Part shown: in pieces, positions 1-8,487 of the stretch | How positions within the stretch are numbered: the stretch's first letter is position 1 | Layout of the letters: each line of letters opens with the position of its first letter | NCBI GenBank assembly: GCA_028346125.1 | Contig: JAOMEV010000023.1 | Location: 1-40,743, forward strand | DNA length: 40,743 nucleotides | Direction: 5' to 3' | From: Bacteriovoracales bacterium | GTDB lineage: Bacteria > Bdellovibrionota > Bacteriovoracia > Bacteriovoracales > Bacteriovoracaceae | Translations under genes and position numbers: made by a program | Notes under the pieces: model-generated | Told to the model about the DNA's origin: nothing | What the model saw: only the letters and a program-made list of their open reading frames with translations | Database searches by the model: none

Positions 1-7
1 AATTCAA

Positions 8-1624
8 ATGAGAAGACAACTTTTAAGCAAAGGAGTTGATCCTCTTATAATTGGTGAGCTAGGGTTTGGTTATTCAAAAAAAATAAGAACTCTCTATAAA
101 ACCCAAAAGCTAGACTGGAAGAAAAAGTCACTGGCAGAAATCAGAAACTCTTTCCCAAAAAATCTTAAAGTTCCAGCAGGGGACTTATTTGGAGACTCTT
201 CCCTTTTTAGTAAAGACAATTCTCAAGTTGAAATTGCCCTTTTAGGTGGGGAAAAATCTTTTGTTGAAAGATATCGAACACTCTTAATGGCAAAAAAGTC
301 GTTCCATATCACAAACCTTCATATGTTGGCCGATGAAACGGGGATGACTTTAGGAAACCTCATTTTAACAAAAAAATTTCAAGGGCTTGATATAACTCTT
401 TACCTTGATGCTTTACTCCCATTTGTAGATGTTAGAGATTTTCATACAAGGGAAAATTCTTATAGGCTTTACCACAATTTCATGACCGCAGGAATTCCAG
501 TTTATGGTTTTAGATGTAATTCAAAGTCAAAGCAACTTAAGCTTGAATTTAAGCATGGTTTAAAAAATAAAAATGAAACCATTCTCCATAGGCACCATGA
601 AAAACTTTGGATTACAGACAGTAAAGAAATAATTGTTGGTGGCGCGAATATAACCAACAATTACCATAGAATTGAAGAAAAAGGGCGAAATGTCTGGAGA
701 GATCAAGATATCATTATAAAAGGACAATCTCTCATTCAAGAAATAGAAAAAAGAACAAAAGAAGATATGATTTCCTTTTCTGAAAAGTATGGTGATCCTA
801 GAGATGAATCTTGTTTTAACCCTTATAGTGTTGGTTCAAAAGAATTTAAAATTTTTTACATAGAAAACTCAAAAGAATATAGAAAGCCAAAAAATATTGA
901 AAAATTTATGAAGAAGCATGCCTTTGCTTTAAAAAAGGTAGAAGACCTTAAAAAAGGTATTATCAAAGGAAAGCTTTTTAAGCCCCTCTTTCGCATGGTT
1001 AAAGAAGCTAGGGTAGTTTTCAGTTATCCTACAAAAAAAGAACTCAATATAGAAAATACTTATATTGAACTCATAGAAAACTCTAAAAATGAAATCCTAA
1101 TGGCCAATTCATATGGAATTTTTTCGAAAGAAATGATTGACTCTCTTAAAAGAGCGGCCAGAAGAGGTGTTAAAATTAAGATTTTAAGCAATGGGCCGGA
1201 GACCAATGATCCTCCCATTGTTATGAACCCACTTTCACGTTCTCTTTACAAAACTCTTGCAGAAGAACTTTATGCAACAAGCAGAGAGATCGAGTTGTAT
1301 GAATGGAATGGGAGAGAGAATGGGGATAAAGAAGGAGAAATTAAATTTGGAATGATTCACGCAAAATATGCAGTTTTCGATCGAAAAGTAAGCCTTGTCG
1401 GATCTTACAATTTTGACTCCTTAAGCAGAAACTTCAATACTGAAATGGCAGTTGTTTACGAAGAAGAAAAAATGGCCGAAAAACTAGTTAGTGATTTTTA
1501 CAATCATGACCTTACTTTTTCTGAGCGAATTAAGTATGTTGATATGCTTAACTACCATCGGCCAAGAAGACCAGGACAAAAAGTGTTTTTAAAAATATTA
1601 AAAAAAATGGAACACATTCTTTAA
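8..1624 (+). CDS. Phospholipase D family protein (two HKD motifs), possibly 5'-truncated by window edge
   Basis: A protein of at least 538 residues with two HxKxxxxD motifs of the phospholipase D superfamily: H197-E-K199 with D204, followed by a GGAN sequence, and H451-A-K453 with D458, followed by GSYNFD. The two-motif layout matches the cardiolipin synthase / PLD-like group, whose members use a covalent phosphohistidine intermediate to hydrolyse or transfer phosphodiester head groups. No signal peptide or membrane segment is visible. However, the reading frame is open to the window edge, so the ATG at position 8 may be internal and the true N-terminus may lie outside. A long perfect hairpin follows the stop. 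Substrate cannot be read from sequence: membrane phospholipid is most likely, and nuclease activity is possible. Confidence 0.8.
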   Translation: MRRQLLSKGVDPLIIGELGFGYSKKIRTLYKTQKLDWKKKSLAEIRNSFPKNLKVPAGDLFGDSSLFSKDNSQVEIALLGGEKSFVERYRTLLMAKKSFHITNLHMLADETGMTLGNLILTKKFQGLDITLYLDALLPFVDVRDFHTRENSYRLYHNFMTAGIPVYGFRCNSKSKQLKLEFKHGLKNKNETILHRHHEKLWITDSKEIIVGGANITNNYHRIEEKGRNVWRDQDIIIKGQSLIQEIEKRTKEDMISFSEKYGDPRDESCFNPYSVGSKEFKIFYIENSKEYRKPKNIEKFMKKHAFALKKVEDLKKGIIKGKLFKPLFRMVKEARVVFSYPTKKELNIENTYIELIENSKNEILMANSYGIFSKEMIDSLKRAARRGVKIKILSNGPETNDPPIVMNPLSRSLYKTLAEELYATSREIELYEWNGRENGDKEGEIKFGMIHAKYAVFDRKVSLVGSYNFDSLSRNFNTEMAVVYEEEKMAEKLVSDFYNHDLTFSERIKYVDMLNYHRPRRPGQKVFLKILKKMEHIL

Positions 1625-1637
1625 CAATAATCTAAAA

Positions 1638-1682
1638 GGATAGGAAAAAAGGGTTAAGAGGAAATATCCTTTTTTCCTATCC
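1638..1682. terminator. Terminator-like hairpin after the PLD gene
   Basis: A perfect 15-bp inverted repeat: 1638-1652 (GGATAGGAAAAAAGG) pairs with 1668-1682 (CCTTTTTTCCTATCC), with a 15-nt loop. It starts 14 nt after the PLD stop. There is no T-tract after it on the plus strand, while a TTTT follows it on the minus strand, so it is a strong structure but not a textbook plus-strand intrinsic terminator. Confidence 0.6.
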
Positions 1683-1710
1683 GCACCTTTAATAATTCCA
1701 AAATTTCAAA

Positions 1711-1733
1711 AAAAGACAATCGCGATGTCTTTT
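1711..1733. other. Short inverted repeat in intergenic region
   Basis: AAAAGACA (1711-1718) pairs with TGTCTTTT (1726-1733) around the 7-nt loop ATCGCGA. The right arm ends in TTTT. It could be a second terminator after the PLD gene, or a dyad-symmetric operator upstream of the amine-oxidase-like gene. The sequence does not decide between them. Confidence 0.35.
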
Positions 1734-1903
1734 AGCTTATTCAAAATTTTATTCATAAAAGTATAAAATTTTAAACGATTAAGTCTTAAAAAATAATACT
1801 AAATTAAGTTATGGTGCAGCGCGCCCAATTATCTTGTATACTGCTAAGAAGCAATAAACAAACGCCCAAAGGGATTTGGCCATCACATGAATGGGAGATC
1901 GAT

Positions 1904-3364
1904 ATGAAAAAATTATTATTAAGCTTAACGGGCCTAATCACTTTGTCTGCTCTTGCAGTACAATTTGAAACAGGAGGCCCAGAATGTAAAATTACAATAG
2001 TTGGAGGTGGGCCCTCTGGTGTCTATACAGCTATGAGACTTGGTGAAAAGCATGGAAAAGATGTTTGTCTTTTTGAAAAGGAAAAAAAGTTGGGTGGACG
2101 CCTGAATGATATAAGAAAAAACCCAGAATCTGAAAAAGGACCTCTTATTGCAATTGGTGGCAGAAGAGTGATGAACTCTCAAAAGCTGATGTTTGATTTG
2201 GCCAATGAACTTGGTGTTAAACTTGAAAGGCCTGCAGAAAAGGCCGGCGAATTTTTATTTGCTCGAGGTCTCTACTCATCAAATAAGGACCAATTTAAAA
2301 GTCGTTATCCAGGCCTACCTATAGATCTCAAAAAAGGAGATTTTGAGACGCAGCTTCTTATGAAGCTTTTTAAGAGTCCTGAAAGAAAAAAGATTAAAAG
2401 TTATCCAAGTTTGAGATCTTATATTGAAAGTGTTGTTGGGACAGTTGGATTTAACTACTTGAAAGATATGAGTCGATTCAGAGGAGATTTTACGTATCCC
2501 TTAAATGCAGAAAGTTACCTAGATTGGCTGGAGGAAGAATTTGATGTTTGCTGTACAGCTTACTACGCTGTTGGTGGAATGACTTCTTTTGTTAAAGGTA
2601 TGGAAAAAAAAGCTAAATCTTTTGGTGTTCAATTTTTCATGTCAGAACCAATCTATTCAATTAATAGAGACTTCGTTTCTGGTTACAATCTCATAACAAG
2701 TAAAAAAAGCTTTGATACAGAAAAGGTTATTATTGCAGTTCCACCCGTTGCACTTCCTAAAATTAAAGGAGACGTCGTTGATTCCATCATAAAGCAATCG
2801 GAATTTAAGTCTCTTATTGGAATTAAAGTGGCAACAGTGACTCAGTGGTTTAATAAAGCATGGTGGAAGGGTATAAAAAGGCTTTCAGATAATAAAACAA
2901 TATGGAGAGCAGTTACAACTGATAGCTGTATCAACTCAATAGAGATTCCTCAAGAACCATACCTCATCAATGCAAAGGCAATCAGGACCGTTTATAGTGA
3001 TCGACGTGAATGTGCTGAACACTTTGCATTTCTATCAAAAACCAATCCTAAAAGGCTAGAAAAAGAAGTTCATGATGGACTTAAGCACCTTTTCGAAGAA
3101 AATGGTATCACAATTCCCGTTAAAGTAAGTCATCCGACAAAGACAGTGTTCAAGGAATGGAAAGCAGGTTGGTATTGGATTAAAGCAGGATCAAAGCATA
3201 CCAACAAAGACGTTTCAACTTGGGCAGCAAATCCTTTACCTGGGGAAAGTGTTGGCCTTGCAAGTGAAGGTTATAATCCACAGAGGACGGCATGGACAGA
3301 TGGGGCCATCCAAGCGGCCATATATCTTTTAAATAAGCAATATGAAATGAATATCAGTCTCTAA
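1904..3364 (+). CDS. Exported FAD-dependent amine oxidase-like protein
   Basis: 486 residues. It starts with a signal peptide (MKKLLLSLTGLITLSALA), followed by a dinucleotide-binding Rossmann motif GGGPSG at about residues 34-39. An acidic residue at the end of the second strand and a GGR sequence (FEKEKKLGGR) follow, as in the NAD(P)-binding-8 / flavin amine oxidase superfamily. Near the C-terminus, TAWTDGAIQAA resembles the second FAD-contacting motif of amine oxidases. The ATG at 1904 is preferred over the longer in-frame start at 1811 because it follows GGGAG and opens directly on the signal peptide. The family oxidises amines, amino acids or protoporphyrinogen-like substrates; which one is unknown. 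Signal peptides on this family imply an exported, cofactor-loaded enzyme, which is somewhat unusual. Confidence 0.75.
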   Translation: MKKLLLSLTGLITLSALAVQFETGGPECKITIVGGGPSGVYTAMRLGEKHGKDVCLFEKEKKLGGRLNDIRKNPESEKGPLIAIGGRRVMNSQKLMFDLANELGVKLERPAEKAGEFLFARGLYSSNKDQFKSRYPGLPIDLKKGDFETQLLMKLFKSPERKKIKSYPSLRSYIESVVGTVGFNYLKDMSRFRGDFTYPLNAESYLDWLEEEFDVCCTAYYAVGGMTSFVKGMEKKAKSFGVQFFMSEPIYSINRDFVSGYNLITSKKSFDTEKVIIAVPPVALPKIKGDVVDSIIKQSEFKSLIGIKVATVTQWFNKAWWKGIKRLSDNKTIWRAVTTDSCINSIEIPQEPYLINAKAIRTVYSDRRECAEHFAFLSKTNPKRLEKEVHDGLKHLFEENGITIPVKVSHPTKTVFKEWKAGWYWIKAGSKHTNKDVSTWAANPLPGESVGLASEGYNPQRTAWTDGAIQAAIYLLNKQYEMNISL

Positions 3365-3378
3365 AATTAAAAAAATTT

Positions 3379-3408
3379 AAAGGAAGGGAAATTAAAGTCC
3401 CTTCCTTT
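3379..3408. terminator. Hairpin after the amine oxidase-like gene
   Basis: Perfect 11-bp stem: AAAGGAAGGGA (3379-3389) with TCCCTTCCTTT (3398-3408) and an 8-nt loop, 14 nt after the stop codon. A T-tract is present on the minus-strand side and not on the plus side, so read-through control on the plus strand is probable but not certain. Confidence 0.55.
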
Positions 3409-3601
3409 GAGTTTAAAAAAAAAAAAATCTGTAAAGAAACCCAATTCTAGAAAAAAAATTAATACAAAATTTTTTTAATTTTATCTGACTTGTATACTTT
3501 TATTTTTAAATCCAGAGAATTGGTATTTTTTACTTAAAATTTGTAGCAATCAAAAAAAATGTTTTAATATAAGTACGTGAATTAATTAAAATGGAAAAAA
3601 G

Positions 3602-3985
3602 ATGAATACAGTAAATGAAAATAGAAAAAAAGTTTTGGTTGTAGAGGATATCATTCAGGAAAGAGATAGAATTATTGGTTTTATAAAAGATAAATATGAA
3701 GTGGAGCATGCAGATAATGGTCTTGCCGCTTTGGAAATTCTTAAAAAAGATGTGCCGGATGTGATTATCCTTGATCTGGAAATGCCGATTATGGGAGGGA
3801 TAGAATTTTTGAAGAAATGTTCAGAGAAATTTTCTTCTGTTCCAAAAACTTTAATATTGACAACAAAAAATGATTATTCAAGTAGAAAAGAAACAAAAGA
3901 AGAAGGCGCTGAATTTTATATGCCAAAACCTGTAGATGAATCTAAGTTATTAATGATCTTGGAATTAATGCTTTCAAAAAAATAG
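3602..3985 (+). CDS. Single-domain response regulator (receiver only)
   Basis: 127 residues, all of it one CheY-like receiver domain. Acidic pair E15-D16, phosphoacceptor D58 in the LDLEMP motif, switch residue T87 or T88, and K109 in the MPKPVD motif are all present. There is no output domain, so it must act through protein contact or as a phosphate relay or sink. It stands alone with about 240 nt upstream and converges on the two membrane sensors at 3992-8275, with only 6 nt between its stop and the stop of the facing gene. Those sensors have no receiver of their own, which makes this protein a reasonable candidate partner (inference). Confidence 0.85.
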   Translation: MNTVNENRKKVLVVEDIIQERDRIIGFIKDKYEVEHADNGLAALEILKKDVPDVIILDLEMPIMGGIEFLKKCSEKFSSVPKTLILTTKNDYSSRKETKEEGAEFYMPKPVDESKLLMILELMLSKK

Positions 3986-4018
3986 AGCATTTTAGTCTTC
4001 CAATTCCTCTATTTTTTT
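3976..4018. terminator. Bidirectional terminator built from two convergent gene ends
   Basis: Perfect 12-bp inverted repeat: AAAAAAATAGAG (3976-3987) and CTCTATTTTTTT (4007-4018), loop 19 nt. Each strand presents a stem preceded by an A-run and ending in a T-run, the usual bidirectional layout. The left arm includes the TAG stop of the receiver gene. The right arm lies inside the last codons of the facing sensor gene. Confidence 0.75.
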
Positions 4019-5977
4019 AAAGGGTATAATAAGGTGATTTTCAAGAGAGGCCCTTGTTAATTTGTCTTTAGAGGGCATGTGTTCTAATAAGTCGGAAAAT
4101 TGTGAGTATGTTTTTGAACTTTCTTCTTTTTTTGAAAAATTAAGTAAATAAGATATTAACTTGGCATGAACTTTAATCCTAAAAATTGAGTTATCAAATT
4201 CCCCATAGAGTTTTGCTTTTTTAGGGGCATTAGCTATATTTTTATCATTGAGTGAATCAGTATTTCTTACAAGGAAGACATATTCTAAAAGGTTACTCAT
4301 CACTATATTGAGATTTTTTCTTTTATCTTCAATACTAGCTAAAATAATTTTAAAGATGTTATCAGACTCTAATATGATACTTTTATCGGATAAATAATTG
4401 AAAATGTTATAATACTTAATGAAGTAATCTAAAATAGAGACACCTTTTTCAATGGCCCATATTTGTGCTTTGGAATCTTTAATATTTTCTTTATAACGAG
4501 TCTCTTCCTTTAAGATATAGATTAACTGTTGAAGGTTATCTAATTTTTTTAATTCTCCACTTTTAGATATTGTAAAAATAACTTCAAGTATAGATTTTAG
4601 CTTATTCAAATCGTTATTTTTCGATTTGAATAATATGAGTTCACCTAATATAGAAAATAACTTGGTGATGGCCGTGCAGGATTGGATAAAAAGTAATTTT
4701 TTATTTTTATAATTAAGAATCTCTTTCATGATTATAAGTTCAACTGTTGATTCTTTATTACTGGTATACTCTTGCTCGATTCTGGTAACGTCATCAACAA
4801 TAATCATTAATTTATCAACAGCTTTTTCCTTATAAATCGGAGCATAGTTAATTTCCAAAGCTTTTCCAAAAGGATTCATTTCATCTGGTTGGATGACTTT
4901 ATTTGGAAGGTGTTCTTCAGAAGCGAAATAGTTCATTTCATCGCCTCCAAAAAGGAAAGGCCATATTGATTTTAAATCCTCTTTTTCTTTACTTCCCTCT
5001 TTGAAATGGAAAAACAGGAGTTTGAGAAAATTTTCGCCGACAATACTTTTACCAAAAACGACTTCTGAAAATGGGGAAATAGGTGTAATTATTATTCCCA
5101 ATTTATCTACACAAAAAACGGCCTTGTTGATATTGGAAAACATTATTCTAGTTGTTTCTAAAGAGATATTAAGCTCTTCTACTTTTTGTTTTACTTTGTC
5201 TTCTAAGTTAGAATTCAAGTTATGCACTTCTTTGTTTAGGGACTCAAGTTCTTTGGCTTTGACCTCATTTTTTTTAAGGGTATAATTTAGTAATTTTTCA
5301 TTTTCTAACAACTCTTCTTTTGAAACGTATAGGTGTTCGATCATGGAGTTAATTGATTCTTCCAAACTATTGAGTTCATTTTTTTCTTTTTTATTCAATT
5401 TCGCATCAATAATTTTTAAGTCTTTGAAATTTACCTCTTTGGCCAATTTCGTTAGGTTAAACAAGGGAATATTTAAGAGGTTTTTAAATGTATAGAAAAA
5501 CAGAAAGAAAAGTAAAATAGTTTTTAAAATTGCAATTGTAATTAGAAGTGAAAAACCAACTATCACTCTACTTAAAACGAAATCTGAAGAAGAGTATATT
5601 TTTATGTGTCCAACGACCTTAGAGTTACGGAGCATTGGAGAATTATATACAATGGGGTTATTTTCTTTTTGAAGTTCAATGACCTTTCCAATCGTAATTT
5701 TTTTATTTTCGTTGTTTGTGAGTTCAATTCCCTGAATACTTGAAATTGACATCATTTCTTTTAAGATTTTGGCCGTTTGCTTATTATTTATTATGTATAA
5801 AGCATTTGCTAATCCACTTTCAACAGCGTTTTTTTGGCCAGCTAACTCTTCTTTAACGTCATCTCTGGCACTGATAAATGTAGATATCATTTGGATAACC
5901 GTTAAAATAATTGTAACGGAAAAATATATCCCAAAAATAATTTTAAAAAGTTGTTTTGAAACAGATTTATTTTTCAA
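3992..5977 (-). CDS. Membrane PAS sensor, degenerate CheA-like kinase paralogue
   Basis: 661 residues from a TTG start preceded by AAGG at good spacing. Two membrane segments (about residues 11-33 and 133-163) flank an exported sensor loop of about 100 residues. A HAMP-like linker, a coiled coil (about 215-275) and a PAS-like domain (about 285-400) follow. The architecture and PAS sequence match the neighbour ending at 6071. Where that protein has the Hpt motif IHTIKG, this one reads IFTISK, with F468 in place of the phosphorylatable His. In the ATPase region the CheA N-box, DxGxG and GRGVGM motifs are not recognisable, although the spacing and the end of the fold can be followed. It is probably catalytically dead, serving as a sensor or regulator that pairs with the intact paralogue. 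The 93-nt gap from that gene allows co-transcription. Confidence 0.75.
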   Translation of the reverse strand: MKNKSVSKQLFKIIFGIYFSVTIILTVIQMISTFISARDDVKEELAGQKNAVESGLANALYIINNKQTAKILKEMMSISSIQGIELTNNENKKITIGKVIELQKENNPIVYNSPMLRNSKVVGHIKIYSSSDFVLSRVIVGFSLLITIAILKTILLFFLFFYTFKNLLNIPLFNLTKLAKEVNFKDLKIIDAKLNKKEKNELNSLEESINSMIEHLYVSKEELLENEKLLNYTLKKNEVKAKELESLNKEVHNLNSNLEDKVKQKVEELNISLETTRIMFSNINKAVFCVDKLGIIITPISPFSEVVFGKSIVGENFLKLLFFHFKEGSKEKEDLKSIWPFLFGGDEMNYFASEEHLPNKVIQPDEMNPFGKALEINYAPIYKEKAVDKLMIIVDDVTRIEQEYTSNKESTVELIIMKEILNYKNKKLLFIQSCTAITKLFSILGELILFKSKNNDLNKLKSILEVIFTISKSGELKKLDNLQQLIYILKEETRYKENIKDSKAQIWAIEKGVSILDYFIKYYNIFNYLSDKSIILESDNIFKIILASIEDKRKNLNIVMSNLLEYVFLVRNTDSLNDKNIANAPKKAKLYGEFDNSIFRIKVHAKLISYLLNFSKKEESSKTYSQFSDLLEHMPSKDKLTRASLENHLIIPFKKIEELED

Positions 5978-6070
5978 AATAATTACCTTTATTCTTATTT
6001 TTTATCGGTAAATGAGAGACAGAATTAAAAAAAATGGAAATAGTCAGGTTTTAGGCTTGCTTAAGAAGAA

Positions 6071-8275
6071 TTAATCTTTTTTGGGAATTTTTATAACCGT
6101 TCCTGTACCTTTTCCTAAAAGAGAGGTTATATGGATCGTGCCTCCAAGTTTCAGGATATTTGTTTTTACGACATCCATCCCTACACCTCGCCCTGACTGT
6201 TGAGAAGCTTCCTGTTTTGTGGAAAAACCTGGTTCGAAAATAAAATTTATTTTTTGTTTATCAGTATAATCTTGTGATTCGTTTGCAAGGCCTTTTTCAA
6301 TTGCTTTTTTAAATATGAGCTCCGGATCTAGACCTTTTCCATCGTCTTTTATGTAAATGATAAGGCCTTTATCATCGTCTTTGATTTTTAGACTAATGCT
6401 CCCATTATGTTCAATTCCATGGTCACATGAGTTTTGCATAATGTGGATAATACTTTCTTTTAGCAAAAGGGTCTTATCCCTTTCTAAAAAAAACTCATCA
6501 CCTTTAATTTCGAGGTCGATGTGTTTACCCAGAACATTTGCTAAATTGTTTACAATTTTCTTTAAACTTAAAAAGGTTTGCTTCAATTCATATTTATCTA
6601 GATTTTCGATAAGTGTTAAATAATTTTTATCTTGAAGTTGAGAAAGGGCCTCCATGGCCTTTTCTTTGGCAAAGAAAAATTGATCTCTTGGGATTTCAAT
6701 GACCTCCACTTCTTCTGAGTCTTGCTTTTTATCAAATTCATAAATTTCTTTGTAAAGTTCAATATATTGGTTTATGGAATTATTTAAGTTATCAATGATA
6801 CCCGAAAGGACATCGGGCAATAAATCTTTATCTATAGGAAATTTTATTAAATCATCGACTTTGTTTTCTAAAAGATGCGCCTCCTTTGTAATATAACTTA
6901 ATCCGTACAAGTTAGTTAATCCTTTTATTGTATGAATACCCCTGAAAAAACCGTTGAGGTCATTTAATTTCATTGAGATTTCACATAATGAAATATTACT
7001 GTCTGACTCTTTTATAAAGTTTTTAATTTCACTTTTACTGTTTGATACAATTTCTTGAAGCATTTTTAATCTAACGAGTGACTTCTCTTCACTTTCTTTT
7101 GATTTTCTTTCCAGTTCATCAAGAAGCGTGACATCTTCGACAACGAGTAATATTTTTTTTGTAATATTATCTTCAGTGATAACTGGTGAAAATGAGAGTC
7201 TTAAGTGAGATTCTTCATTTTTATTATTTATCATTATTAATTTTTTAGGAAATGAGTTTTCAACACAAAGGTATTGAAGACTATCGGCACCAATACTAGA
7301 CATGATACTAAACTTGACTCGCGAGAATTCCTCACCTTCATGGTCTAAATCTTTAAATAAAGTTTCAAAAATACTTTTTCCTATTACAGATTCACCAAAT
7401 ATTTCTTGGCAGTATTCTGAAACGGGCGCAATTATAATACCATCTTCAGCAATAGCAAAAACACCTTGTTTCATACTGTTAAGGAGTGTATTTGTATCAT
7501 TTAATGTCTTTTGAAGATTCATAGTCGCATTTACAACCATTTCTTCTAGTACATATTTTTGATCGTTCACCGCTTTCCGCATATTTTTAAATACTTCACC
7601 GAGTTTTCCAAGCTCATCATTTTTTTCAGTATCGATAGGAAGGTCTTCATTTTCTAAATTTGATGCGGCCTTTGATAGCTTTAAAATAGGAACCACGTAT
7701 GTAGAGGACAAAAATATATATAAAATAGTAACTATAATTATGCTTAAAAATATAAGTGTGGAGGAAAGTACCAATTTATTTCTTGTGATTTTTTTGATAA
7801 CGGCATCTTTGTAAAAGCCTCCTTCAACAAAACCTAAAATCTGTTCCTTATCATTTTTCCCTTTTTTAATTATTTTAGATTTTAAAAATAAGATATTTGA
7901 AGCAATTCTCTTTTTCTTTTTTTCTATAAGTTTATCACCTTTCATATAGTCATCTTCAACCATCAATTCATTTTCACTATCTAAGATATTTATGAAAGCG
8001 ACCCCTTTGTCTTGCTCTGTTTCAAAAACAAGATCTCTTAGAACTAAATCATCAAAGCTTTCTATAGGTTGGGAAGAGTTTGTGGCCACCATTTTTATTA
8101 TGGCCATTGATTTATTTTTTAAAGCATTCATCAGAATATTTTCTTGGTCCTGAATCTGATATAACCCAAAAGGAAAGATCGTGAGCAGTAAAATACTGAC
8201 AATACCTAAAGTGATTTTAAATCTAATGCCTTTGTGTAATAAATATTTTGTGATCTTTTCTTTCAAATCAACCAC
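6071..8275 (-). CDS. Membrane-bound PAS / Hpt / CheA-type histidine kinase
   Basis: 734 residues. Transmembrane segments at about 19-40 and 169-192 flank an exported sensor, followed by a HAMP-like linker and a PAS domain (about 265-385). An Hpt domain carries H448 in IHTIKG. A CheA-type ATPase follows, with N615 in the MQNSCDHG N-box, a DDGKGLD G1 box, an EPGFSTK F-box and SGRGVGMD (G695-M700). There is no CheW/SH3 domain at the end, so it does not look able to join a classical chemoreceptor array; it reads as a stand-alone sensor kinase built from CheA parts. The GTG at 8275 is chosen because AGGGG lies 7 nt upstream; the longer TTG at 8290 lacks this. The degenerate paralogue lies 93 nt downstream. 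The phosphate acceptor may be the receiver at 3602 (inference). Confidence 0.85.
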   Translation of the reverse strand: MVDLKEKITKYLLHKGIRFKITLGIVSILLLTIFPFGLYQIQDQENILMNALKNKSMAIIKMVATNSSQPIESFDDLVLRDLVFETEQDKGVAFINILDSENELMVEDDYMKGDKLIEKKKKRIASNILFLKSKIIKKGKNDKEQILGFVEGGFYKDAVIKKITRNKLVLSSTLIFLSIIIVTILYIFLSSTYVVPILKLSKAASNLENEDLPIDTEKNDELGKLGEVFKNMRKAVNDQKYVLEEMVVNATMNLQKTLNDTNTLLNSMKQGVFAIAEDGIIIAPVSEYCQEIFGESVIGKSIFETLFKDLDHEGEEFSRVKFSIMSSIGADSLQYLCVENSFPKKLIMINNKNEESHLRLSFSPVITEDNITKKILLVVEDVTLLDELERKSKESEEKSLVRLKMLQEIVSNSKSEIKNFIKESDSNISLCEISMKLNDLNGFFRGIHTIKGLTNLYGLSYITKEAHLLENKVDDLIKFPIDKDLLPDVLSGIIDNLNNSINQYIELYKEIYEFDKKQDSEEVEVIEIPRDQFFFAKEKAMEALSQLQDKNYLTLIENLDKYELKQTFLSLKKIVNNLANVLGKHIDLEIKGDEFFLERDKTLLLKESIIHIMQNSCDHGIEHNGSISLKIKDDDKGLIIYIKDDGKGLDPELIFKKAIEKGLANESQDYTDKQKINFIFEPGFSTKQEASQQSGRGVGMDVVKTNILKLGGTIHITSLLGKGTGTVIKIPKKD

Positions 8276-8487
8276 TGTAAATCCCCTCAAATTCTTTCAA
8301 ATTGGCCGGAAAAAATTTTTTTGGAACACACTGTGGTTTTATGGTGAACTTTTTAATCATTAATAACCAACAATTAGTATTTAATACTTCACTTTTCTTT
8401 TCGGTTAAAAGAGGAGGAGAACTTAAAGTTTAATGAAAATTTTGGGAGTTTAATGATCCAATAATAAGTATTTTTTGTTTAAAGGGA

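Noticed and set aside
1811-1903. Longer start for the amine-oxidase-like gene
   Set aside because: The added 31 residues have no signal-like or conserved character, and the ATG at 1904 has a ribosome site and a signal peptide directly behind it.
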